From contig DDVS01000005.1 in assembly GCA_002345565.1 (NCBI GenBank), positions 124,001-188,000 on the forward strand: a stretch of 64,000 nucleotides of DNA, written 5' to 3'. This document shows positions 33,511 through 40,587 of the stretch, piece after piece. The translations under genes and the position numbers were made by a program. The number at the start of each line of letters is the position of its first letter. The stretch's first letter is position 1. Source of the stretch: Flavobacteriales bacterium UBA2306 (GTDB lineage: Bacteria > Bacteroidota > Bacteroidia > Flavobacteriales > Weeksellaceae). The notes under the pieces were generated by a model that was not told where the DNA came from, made no database searches, and was given only the letters and a program-made list of their open reading frames with translations.

Positions 33511-34854
33511 ATGAAAAAAAAATTTTTTACCTTATTAATTTTTGTAAATTATTTAAGTAATGCGCAATGTCTAAAATCAACATCCATAGGAGGTTATGGA
33601 TATACAATTACGGTGAAAAATAATGGCGAAATGTGGGGGTGGGGAAGAAATAATGAAGGGGAATTAGGAAATGGTACAAACAATTCATCTTTAAAACCTG
33701 TTAAAATTAATCATAATAGTGATTGGTCAAAGATATATACAGGCGAAAACTCAACGTATGCTTTAAAAGAAAATGGAACACTTTGGAGCTGGGGTTCAAA
33801 TTTTAGTGGTATCTTAGGAGATGGAACAAATATTGACTCTAACATACCAGAACAAATTGGAAATGAGAATAATTGGAAATATATAAGTGCTTCGAGTCAT
33901 GTTGTGGCACTAAAATCGGATGGTACAATTTGGACATGGGGAGATATTTCCTGGAATCAGTTAGGAGACGGAACGACTAATAATTCATACGTTCCAATAA
34001 AAGTCGGAAATGACAACGATTGGAAAAAGATTGAAGCTTTTACATCAGGAACCGTTGCTCTTAAAGAAAATGGTAGTTTATATATTTGGGGAACTTTAGT
34101 TTCAACTCATTACTCTGTTCCCACCTTATTAACATCAGATCATGATTGGCGGGATATATCATCTGTTGGAATGCATATTTTAGCTTTAAAAAACGATGGA
34201 AGTTTATGGAGTCTAGGTGATAACCAATACGGACAGTTAGGAAATGGAACATTCACATCATCAGTAATCCCTTTGCAAATTGGTTCGGATAAAAACTGGA
34301 TCGAGATACAAGGTTTGTTTGCTGCATCATTGGCTATAAAAAGCGATGGGTCTTTGTGGAGTTGGGGTTCAAATATGTATGGACAATTAGCCTTGGGTGA
34401 TTTTATTGATAGAAATATGCCAACAAAAGTTGGATCTGATAATAATTGGGAGAAACTTATTAAAGGTGGTGATAATGGAGGTGCATATAAAAACAATGGA
34501 CAGTTTTATATTTGGGGAAATAATATTTTTGGAGCAATTGGAAATAATTCAAACCAGAATCAAAATACTGAATTTATAATTAATTGTGAAAATCTTTTGA
34601 AAGTCAGTAGTGTAGAATACAATAAATTAAGTATTTATCCAAATCCTTTCTTTGATAAGCTAACTTTTAAAAGTCATGATAATCAAGTTTCTACTATTAA
34701 AATTTTTGATATTTCGGGTAACCTAATTTTGGAAATTAAAAATATTAATAAAAGTGATTTTAATATTAATTTGGAATCTCTCACTAAGGGAGTTTATTTT
34801 ATTAAAACTACCACTAGCAAAGGTGAATATCTGCAAAAAGTCATTAAAGAATAA
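33511..34854 (+). CDS. Cassette 4: secreted RCC1-repeat protein with T9SS sorting domain
   Basis: 447 aa. The signal peptide ends near SNAQ. Six to seven RCC1-like blades follow (recurring LWSWGxNxxGxLGxGT, for example GWGRNNEGELGNGT and SWGSNFSGILGDGT). A type A C-terminal sorting domain begins about residue 372 (LSIYPNPFFDKLTF) and ends KGVYFIKT...YLQKVIKE. It should be exported by the type IX system and anchored or released at the surface. A 12-codon mini-ORF (33476-33514) overlaps its start as ATGA. It is larger than most cassette genes. Confidence 0.88.
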   Translation: MKKKFFTLLIFVNYLSNAQCLKSTSIGGYGYTITVKNNGEMWGWGRNNEGELGNGTNNSSLKPVKINHNSDWSKIYTGENSTYALKENGTLWSWGSNFSGILGDGTNIDSNIPEQIGNENNWKYISASSHVVALKSDGTIWTWGDISWNQLGDGTTNNSYVPIKVGNDNDWKKIEAFTSGTVALKENGSLYIWGTLVSTHYSVPTLLTSDHDWRDISSVGMHILALKNDGSLWSLGDNQYGQLGNGTFTSSVIPLQIGSDKNWIEIQGLFAASLAIKSDGSLWSWGSNMYGQLALGDFIDRNMPTKVGSDNNWEKLIKGGDNGGAYKNNGQFYIWGNNIFGAIGNNSNQNQNTEFIINCENLLKVSSVEYNKLSIYPNPFFDKLTFKSHDNQVSTIKIFDISGNLILEIKNINKSDFNINLESLTKGVYFIKTTTSKGEYLQKVIKE

Positions 34855-34879
34855 TATTTTGACTTCTGCTAATAACTAA

Positions 34880-34914
34880 GTTTTCGTCTTGTCCGAAGGA
34901 CACGAGATGAAAAC
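34880..34914 (+). terminator. Strong hairpin after cassette 4
   Basis: GTTTTCGTCT and GTCC pair with GGAC and GATGAAAAC around a GAA loop. Stable, but the T-run is short and displaced, so termination is only likely. Confidence 0.45.
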
Positions 34915-34999
34915 CCTTTTGAGCGGAACCTTCGGGAGCTTTTTGCTGGGCTTTTTCAGACATTATGGGGTTATCGACGAAGGATTTTAGAGATTTACA

Positions 35000-35027
35000 A
35001 GAGGCTTCTATAAGAGTCTCTTTTTTT
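35000..35027 (+). terminator. Hairpin with T-run in the gap after cassette 4
   Basis: AGAGGCTT pairs with AGAGTCTCT (two wobble pairs), then seven T. It lies in a 783 bp gene-free gap (34855-35637); the rest includes a palindromic block at 35178-35342 and another terminator at 35377-35411. Confidence 0.5.
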
Positions 35028-35177
35028 GTGGCGATTTTGGTGGTTTTTTCTTGATTTTATTGTGTTTTTCTTCACTTTTGGGCATAAAACCCCTTACCCA
35101 AAATGCTAGATTTTAGGCGTTTGTAAATTTTGGCTCATCTCTAAAAACCAACTCGGCGGACCTCGAAGATCGAACGT

Positions 35178-35342
35178 TGCAACCTTAACCAGATTTGCAC
35201 TTTACAACAACTGCATTTCGGCTGAAAAGCTTTCCGTGGCGGCTTTTCTTTGCTAAAGAAAAGTACAAAACCTAAAACTGTTCGTGCTAAAACTACAAAA
35301 CAGAAAGCGTAAAGGCACTTTGCTAATAATGGTAACTGTTGC
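35178..35342. repeat. Imperfect long palindrome in the intergenic gap
   Basis: GCAACCTTAACC (35178-35189) pairs at 9 of 12 positions with GGTAACTGTTGC (35331-35342), and inner stretches with TTTGCA...CTTTAC and its counterpart continue the fold. It contains CTTTTCTTT-gct-AAAGAAAAG. Possibly a decayed cassette element or another repeat family. Confidence 0.4.
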
Positions 35343-35376
35343 ACAACTCCCTTTTTCTGAAAAAACTAAAAATAAT

Positions 35377-35411
35377 AACCTCTTTTAAAGCAATTTAAAG
35401 GAGGTTTTTTT
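35377..35411 (+). terminator. Orphan terminator
   Basis: AACCTCTTTTAAA (35377-35389) pairs with TTTAAAGGAGGTT (35394-35406, one G-U), then T-run. No gene ends close by, so a gene may have been lost here. Confidence 0.75.
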
Positions 35412-35637
35412 GGAAAGTCGAGTTTTGGAATTTTGAGGGCTTAATTCAAGGATTTTCGTAGTCGTGAAACTAATCAGTTTGTCCGTCCTAAAATAACTTT
35501 ACGGGTTTATTAATAATTGAATGGTAGAATTTTTTATGAGAGATTTTAAGACTTATTATTAATTTTAATTAATACAAGTGTTTTGTAAATCAATATTTTA
35601 TTAATTTTAGAACAGGTTAATTTCTAAAGCATTCTAT

Positions 35638-36417
35638 ATGATCTTTTGCGAGGACCTTAATAAAAGTCTGGAGATTTGTGTGGCTTCTAAAAATAAGAAG
35701 ACAGAGGATCTTGTGAAGTGGTATGATACTATTGGGAAGGCTAATTTGCACGAGCGGGAGGAGTATCAGAAAAAAACGGAACTTCTTTTACTCAATAGCT
35801 TGTTTAGTCATTTCCCCGAGATGGAGATTGAAAACCTAACCGGGGAGAGTCCGGATTTTATTATTAATTATAAAGGCAAGCAGATTGGCGTAGAGGTTTC
35901 GGAGATTATCAATCATTTTGAGCTTAAGAAAAAGGAGAGTTATATCAATCATATTTTTCGTACGGTAGAAAATCTATTGTCTGAGTATAAAAGTCTTTAC
36001 GGGATTTATCATCTCAATATTGATTATTTCCAGGAGGATTTTTACCAGCAACCGGAACAATTAATCAAAGAAATATCGTCTGCCATTACCAACAATAAGA
36101 GAACTAAATTTGTTAAATCCATCAGAAGAACGCCACATTGCAAAGGCGTTCTTTTGTTTGTAGATTACAATCTTTCTTTGTTTGACGAGTTGCATTCTGA
36201 TAAGATTTTGGAAGTGATAGAAAAGAAAAATTCTAAATACCCGCTTTACAACAGCAAGACTAAAGAATGCTGGCTGATTCTGGTTTCTAATATGTACAAT
36301 ATAGCATCGCGGTATAGTTATATCTATGGAAAAGATGCACTGAAAACAGTAAAAAGTCCGTTTGCAAAAATTCTGCATCTGGAGAATCTCCATAGCCAGA
36401 TGATGGTGATCAAATAA
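35638..36417 (+). CDS. Hypothetical protein, possible PD-(D/E)XK nuclease-like fold
   Basis: 259 aa, not recognised. The stretch GESPDFIINYKGKQIGVEVSEI (residues about 69-90) has the Pro-Asp, strand, Glu-Val-x arrangement of PD-(D/E)XK nucleases, though the last Lys is Ser. The rest is helical with LLFVDYNLSLFDEL and ECWLILVSN strands. It stands alone between the cassette array and the capsule locus and could be a stand-alone defence or restriction-type protein; this is inference. Confidence 0.6.
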   Translation: MIFCEDLNKSLEICVASKNKKTEDLVKWYDTIGKANLHEREEYQKKTELLLLNSLFSHFPEMEIENLTGESPDFIINYKGKQIGVEVSEIINHFELKKKESYINHIFRTVENLLSEYKSLYGIYHLNIDYFQEDFYQQPEQLIKEISSAITNNKRTKFVKSIRRTPHCKGVLLFVDYNLSLFDELHSDKILEVIEKKNSKYPLYNSKTKECWLILVSNMYNIASRYSYIYGKDALKTVKSPFAKILHLENLHSQMMVIK

Positions 36418-36695
36418 ATTTTCCCTTTTATTGACAAAACAGATTAATTATTTGTAAAATAATTGAAATATAGGTTTGAATTATTGTTAATAAAAAAGAT
36501 ATAATGGTGGTGAATGGTGGGTTATATGATTGTATTATTATATTTATGTTAAATTTTTACAGTGTGGTGTTTATATCATCAGAGCAAGTAATTCCAGGGA
36601 TCAAAGAACTAAGAAAATAATTAAATAATTTAAGATAAAAGCGTACTATTAATTTTATTTAATCTAATGATTTTACGAGAATTAGTAATTTTTTG

Positions 36696-36703
36696 TATCT
36701 TTG
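36696..36703 (+). promoter_or_regulatory. -7 box of the capsule locus
   Basis: TATCTTTG 33 nt before the first gene of the long plus-strand locus. The rest of the 319 bp gap (36418-36736) is AT-rich without recognisable features. Confidence 0.55.
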
Positions 36704-36736
36704 CGTCTTGAAAAGTATATCTAGCTTTAATAACAG

Positions 36737-37066
36737 ATGAAAAAATTTTTGTTTTTAGCATATCTTGCAACGAGTATCATGTCTGCGGCACAACTGCAGA
36801 CGGGGAATGTTTTTGAAGAAAATCAGCCATTAGAGCAACATCAAAAATCTACCAGTATCCATTCTGACGCTGTCTTAGAAGCTCAGCAAAATAGCTTTGA
36901 TAATGAATCTTCTTCAGCAGGCCTGGTTGGTGGTAATGAACAACCGGAAGCTCCCGGAAACCCAGGAGAACCAGTTCCTATTGACGGCTATCTTCCTTTG
37001 TTATTATTGAGTGCGGCCGTTTTAATCTTCTATGCTCAAAGAAAGAAAATAGAAATTAATCATTAA
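36737..37066 (+). CDS. PID-CTERM-like small surface protein
   Basis: 109 aa. Signal peptide (MKKFLFLAYLATSIMSAAQ), then a low-complexity region rich in Gln, Ser and Glu. Near the C-terminus is PGNPGEPVPIDGYLP, followed by a hydrophobic helix and a short basic tail QRKK. The Pro-Ile-Asp plus helix plus basic tail arrangement is that of the PID-CTERM sorting signal of Flavobacteriia, analogous to PEP-CTERM proteins processed by exosortases. No exosortase gene is in the window. It opens the capsule locus and may be linked to its product. Confidence 0.7.
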   Translation: MKKFLFLAYLATSIMSAAQLQTGNVFEENQPLEQHQKSTSIHSDAVLEAQQNSFDNESSSAGLVGGNEQPEAPGNPGEPVPIDGYLPLLLLSAAVLIFYAQRKKIEINH

Positions 37067-37111
37067 AAATATTTGAATCCGAAATTAAACGTTTCGGATT
37101 TATTTTGTCTT

Positions 37112-37717
37112 ATGTACGGAAGTTTATTAAAACCTTTTCTAGATTTTATCTTTGCATTGTTTCTGATCCTGATATTGTCGCCGGTTTTTGTTGTCGTTAT
37201 CATTTTATTGTATTTTTTTAATCAAAAAAATGTTTTTTTTCTACAAGCCAGACCTGGTAAAAATGAGAAGGTATTTAAGATTATAAAATTCAAAACCATG
37301 ACCGATGAACGGGACGCGTCTGGAAAACTGCTACCAGATGAGTTAAGGCTTACAGGCTTGGGGAGATTTGTAAGAAAAACATCGTTGGATGAGTTACCCC
37401 AACTATTTAATGTTTTAAAAGGTGATATGAGTTTTATTGGTCCTAGACCTCTTCTGGTTCAATATCTTCCGTTGTATAATGATGAACAGAAAAAAAGACA
37501 TCTTATAAAACCAGGCATTACAGGCTGGGCACAGGTTAATGGTAGAAATGCCATCACCTGGGAGCAAAAGTTTATCTATGACGTATATTATGTAGATCAT
37601 CAAAGTTTAATTCTGGACATTAAAATATTTCTATTAACCATAAAAAAAGTCATAAAAAGTGAAGGGATTAATGCTGCAGGACACGCTACCACAGAAAGCT
37701 TTAATGGCCATAATTAA
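37112..37717 (+). CDS. Priming sugar transferase (bacterial sugar transferase, PglC/EpsL-like)
   Basis: Phosphoglycosyltransferase that moves a sugar phosphate from a UDP-sugar to undecaprenyl phosphate. 201 aa from the ATG at 37112; a TTG 39 nt upstream is less likely. One N-terminal hydrophobic hairpin, then the family motifs FFLQARPGKNEKVF, FKTMTDERD, RKTSLDELPQLFNVLKGDMS and GPRPLL. Short form without the N-terminal multi-helix domain. Adjacent sugar-modifying genes suggest its donor is a UDP-amino sugar. Confidence 0.92.
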   Translation: MYGSLLKPFLDFIFALFLILILSPVFVVVIILLYFFNQKNVFFLQARPGKNEKVFKIIKFKTMTDERDASGKLLPDELRLTGLGRFVRKTSLDELPQLFNVLKGDMSFIGPRPLLVQYLPLYNDEQKKRHLIKPGITGWAQVNGRNAITWEQKFIYDVYYVDHQSLILDIKIFLLTIKKVIKSEGINAAGHATTESFNGHN

Positions 37718-37720
37718 CTC

Positions 37721-38689
37721 ATGAAAACCAATATTTTAGTTACATCTGCAGGGCAAAGAGTATCCTTGGTAAGAGCTTTTATGAAGGAACTGAGAGAAAA
37801 ATTTTCAGAATCCAGGGTAATTGCAGTAGATCTCTGCCCAGAATTGTCACCAGCCTGCCAGATTTCAGATTTCTCATACAGCATTTGCAGAGTTACAGAT
37901 GATAATTACATACCGCAACTGCTAGAGATTTGTAAAAAAGAAAATGTAGGAATGGTAATTCCAACGATAGATACAGAGCTGCGTGTATTATCTCAACGTA
38001 AAGCGTTGTTTTTACAGCATCAAATCCATCTCATTGTTTCTGATGAAAGTTTTGTATCCAGTTGTAGGGATAAAAGAGAACTCAATCATTTTTTTGATAA
38101 GCATTCTATCCATTATCCTAAGCCTATAGATAAAACCCAACCCAGTTTTCCATTATTTATAAAACCTTATGATGGCAGCCTAAGTCAAGACATTTATTTG
38201 ATTCGGGAAGTTTCGGAATTAACAGAGTATCATCTCACAAATCCTAAATTTATGTTTATGGAGTATGTGGACCCGGCACTTTACAAAGAATACACTGTCG
38301 ATTGCTACTATAATAAAGATCATCAACTATGCTGCGCGGTTCCTAGAGAAAGAATTGCAGTAAGGAGTGGTGAAATTCATAAAGGCGTCACAGACAAAAA
38401 TGATATTGTTAACTATCTGAAATCTAAGATAGAAATAATTGAAGGTGCTATCGGTTGCGTTACCGTACAGGTTTTTTATAACAAAACGGACAAAGATGTT
38501 ATTGCTATAGAAATCAATCCAAGATTCGGAGGAGGTTATCCACTTTCTTATGCTGCAGGAGCCAACTATCCAAAGATGCTCATTGAAGAGTATCTGGAAC
38601 AAAAATCTATCATATATACAGATAACTGGGAAAATCGATTGCTAATGCTGAGGTATGACGCAGAAGTATTGGTTAAAAATTATGAGTAA
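37721..38689 (+). CDS. ATP-grasp domain protein (CarB-like)
   Basis: 322 aa. The N-terminal domain is Rossmann-like (NILVTSAGQRVSLVRAF), and the C-terminal ATP-grasp domain has FIKPYDGSLSQD, MEYVDPALYKEYTVD and the metal site IEINPRFGGGYPLS. ATP-grasp enzymes form amide or other acyl bonds; within this sugar module it may attach an amino acid or acid to an amino sugar. It starts 3 bp after the sugar transferase and its stop overlaps the next start by 8 bp. Confidence 0.85.
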   Translation: MKTNILVTSAGQRVSLVRAFMKELREKFSESRVIAVDLCPELSPACQISDFSYSICRVTDDNYIPQLLEICKKENVGMVIPTIDTELRVLSQRKALFLQHQIHLIVSDESFVSSCRDKRELNHFFDKHSIHYPKPIDKTQPSFPLFIKPYDGSLSQDIYLIREVSELTEYHLTNPKFMFMEYVDPALYKEYTVDCYYNKDHQLCCAVPRERIAVRSGEIHKGVTDKNDIVNYLKSKIEIIEGAIGCVTVQVFYNKTDKDVIAIEINPRFGGGYPLSYAAGANYPKMLIEEYLEQKSIIYTDNWENRLLMLRYDAEVLVKNYE

Positions 38690-39320
38690 AAAATATATTG
38701 TTTTTGATCTGGACGATACTTTATATTACGAGATCGATTATCTAAAGTCTGCTTATCAGGAAATTGCAACCTCTGTTTCTGAAAAAGACTCTCCATCTAT
38801 CTATGCTCAGATGCTAGATCTTTACACTCAAAAAAAAGATGTTTTTGAATTTTTATCATTAAAATATGATTTGGATAAAGCATCGCTTCTGAAAACCTAC
38901 CGAGAACATTTTCCTCATATCACACTGAGAAATGGCGTAAAGCAAGTTCTGGAATTTCTCAAAACCCAGAATGTTAAAATGGGACTTTTGACAGATGGCA
39001 GATCCCAAACCCAAAGGAATAAAATTAAAGCTCTGGATATAGAACATTATTTTGATAAAATCATCATCTCCGAAGAAATCGGTACAGAAAAGCCCCACCC
39101 GCAAAATTACAAAGCTTTTATAGATACAGCAGAAAGTTATTTTTACATTGCAGATAATCCTAATAAAGATTTTATTACTCCCAATTTGCTAGGCTGGCAT
39201 ACTATAATGATTGAAGATGAACAACAGCAAAAAATCCATGCCTGTAAGGAAAATTTAACTCCGGATTATAAAGCACAAAAAAAATCTACTTGGGAAGGTT
39301 TATTTAAATTAATTAACTAA
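38682..39320 (+). CDS. HAD family hydrolase
   Basis: Cytoplasmic haloacid dehalogenase-type phosphatase, 212 aa from the ATG chosen. Motif I is VFDLDDTLYYE, motif II LLTDGRS, and motif III/IV Lys and Asp lie in GTEKPHP and YIADNPNKDF. It overlaps the preceding ATP-grasp gene by 8 bp, which favours this start over the upstream ATG at 38655. Probably a sugar-phosphate or activated-intermediate phosphatase in the capsule pathway. Confidence 0.85.
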   Translation: MSKKYIVFDLDDTLYYEIDYLKSAYQEIATSVSEKDSPSIYAQMLDLYTQKKDVFEFLSLKYDLDKASLLKTYREHFPHITLRNGVKQVLEFLKTQNVKMGLLTDGRSQTQRNKIKALDIEHYFDKIIISEEIGTEKPHPQNYKAFIDTAESYFYIADNPNKDFITPNLLGWHTIMIEDEQQQKIHACKENLTPDYKAQKKSTWEGLFKLIN

Positions 39321-39441
39321 CTTTGGGAAATAGTTTTAATTAAACACTTGCTTTTTTTAATTTACCCATTGACAATCATCAAAAAACTGAAAAAAAATTT
39401 ATTTAACTAAAATAAAAAATTGAAAAGTCTAAATAAAAAAA

Positions 39442-40578
39442 ATGAAATCTAAGATTTGGCTTTCTTCTCCTCATATGGGAGGCACAGAAATGGAGTATAT
39501 ACAAGAGGCTTTTGACAACAACTGGGTGGCGCCTCTTGGTAAAAATGTTGATGAATTTGAAATAGCCATAGAACAATTTCTTGGAAATCAATCCTATGTA
39601 GCAGCACTTTCTTCCGGCACAGCTGCGTTACACCTTGCGTTAGCACAACTAGGGGTAGGCTATGGTGATGATGTTATCTGTCAATCTTTTACGTTCTCTG
39701 CCTCTGCCAATCCTATCAAATATCTGGGTGCTAATCCTGTTTTTGTAGATTCAGATCCTGTTAACTGGAATATCTCACCCGATTTTTTGGAAGAAGCGAT
39801 ACAAGACAGAATTAAAAATCATCAAAAACCAAAAGCCGTAATTGTTGTTCATCTGTATGGAATGCCGGCAAAAATGGAGGAGATTATGCAAATCTGTAAT
39901 CGGTACGAGATTCCTTTGATAGAAGACAGTGCAGAAGCTTTGGGTTCCAGTTACAAACGACAGATGTGCGGCACTTTTGGAACGTTTGCCGTGTTATCTT
40001 TTAATGGAAACAAGATTATAACGACTTCTGGCGGTGGTGCCTTAGTTGCTAAATCCAAAATGCAAAAAGATAAAACCATTTTTCTTTCTACCCAAGCCAG
40101 AGATCAAGCCCCACATTACCAGCATTCCGAGATTGGATACAACTACAGACTAAGTAATATATCTGCGGGAATTGGGCGTGGACAAATGGAAGTGTTAGCA
40201 AAAAGAGTAGATCAGCGACGAGGTATGAACGCATTTTACCATCAGATATTTTCTGGTAATACAGCGGTTGATATATTCTCCGAAGCTAATTCTGATTTTT
40301 TCTCTAACCATTGGCTTTCTGCCATCACTATAAATCCGGAATCTACCTCCAGATCAAAAGAAGATTTGATGGCCACATTTGCCGAAGAAAATATAGAAAC
40401 AAGACCTTTGTGGAAACCTATGCATCTGCAACCCGTTTTTGAAAACTGCGCTTACTATGGAGAAAATGTTGCAGAAGATCTGTTTGCAAGAGGTCTGTGT
40501 CTGCCTTCTGGATCCAACCTAAGTGGAGACGACAAAGAAAGAATTATGGAGGTGATTAACAATTTTGATTTTAACTAG
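39442..40578 (+). CDS. DegT/DnrJ/EryC1/StrS family sugar aminotransferase (PglE-like)
   Basis: PLP-dependent transaminase of nucleotide-sugar ketones, 378 aa. Motifs are ALSSGTAALHLAL for the cofactor phosphate, IEDSAEALGSSYKRQMCGTFG, and the PLP lysine in FNGNKIITTSGGG. Close to the enzymes that aminate UDP-4-keto-6-deoxy sugars. Substrate likely comes from the dehydratase encoded next (9 bp spacer). Confidence 0.92.
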   Translation: MKSKIWLSSPHMGGTEMEYIQEAFDNNWVAPLGKNVDEFEIAIEQFLGNQSYVAALSSGTAALHLALAQLGVGYGDDVICQSFTFSASANPIKYLGANPVFVDSDPVNWNISPDFLEEAIQDRIKNHQKPKAVIVVHLYGMPAKMEEIMQICNRYEIPLIEDSAEALGSSYKRQMCGTFGTFAVLSFNGNKIITTSGGGALVAKSKMQKDKTIFLSTQARDQAPHYQHSEIGYNYRLSNISAGIGRGQMEVLAKRVDQRRGMNAFYHQIFSGNTAVDIFSEANSDFFSNHWLSAITINPESTSRSKEDLMATFAEENIETRPLWKPMHLQPVFENCAYYGENVAEDLFARGLCLPSGSNLSGDDKERIMEVINNFDFN

Positions 40579-40587
40579 CCCACATCC

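Larger units (their letters stand above)
30375..34872 (+). mobile_element. Integron-like gene cassette array (four single-gene cassettes)
   Basis: Four genes, all on the plus strand, are each bracketed by a private inverted repeat beginning with GTTA and ending with its complement: GTTAGCCGC (30375-30383 with 30809-30817), GTTACCTGCT (30997-31006 with 32304-32313), GTTATCTGCA (32605-32614 with 33277-33286) and GTTAGCAGAA (33466-33475 with TTCTGCTAA 34864-34872). Between them lie palindromic elements at 30809-31005, 32305-32614 and 33277-33475. This is the geometry of integron cassettes, where core and inverse core of the same cassette are complementary. The core does not fit the canonical GTTRRRY, and no integrase is in the window. 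Confidence 0.6.

Noticed and set aside
30375..34872. Insertion sequence or transposon
   Set aside because: No transposase ORF or target duplication was seen; repeats are cassette-specific, not identical ends.
35141..35344. 67 aa minus-strand ORF
   Set aside because: Lies within an imperfect palindrome and shows no protein-like features.
37073..37111. TTG start for the first sugar transferase
   Set aside because: The extension is not typical of the family, and a good ATG directly precedes the membrane segment.
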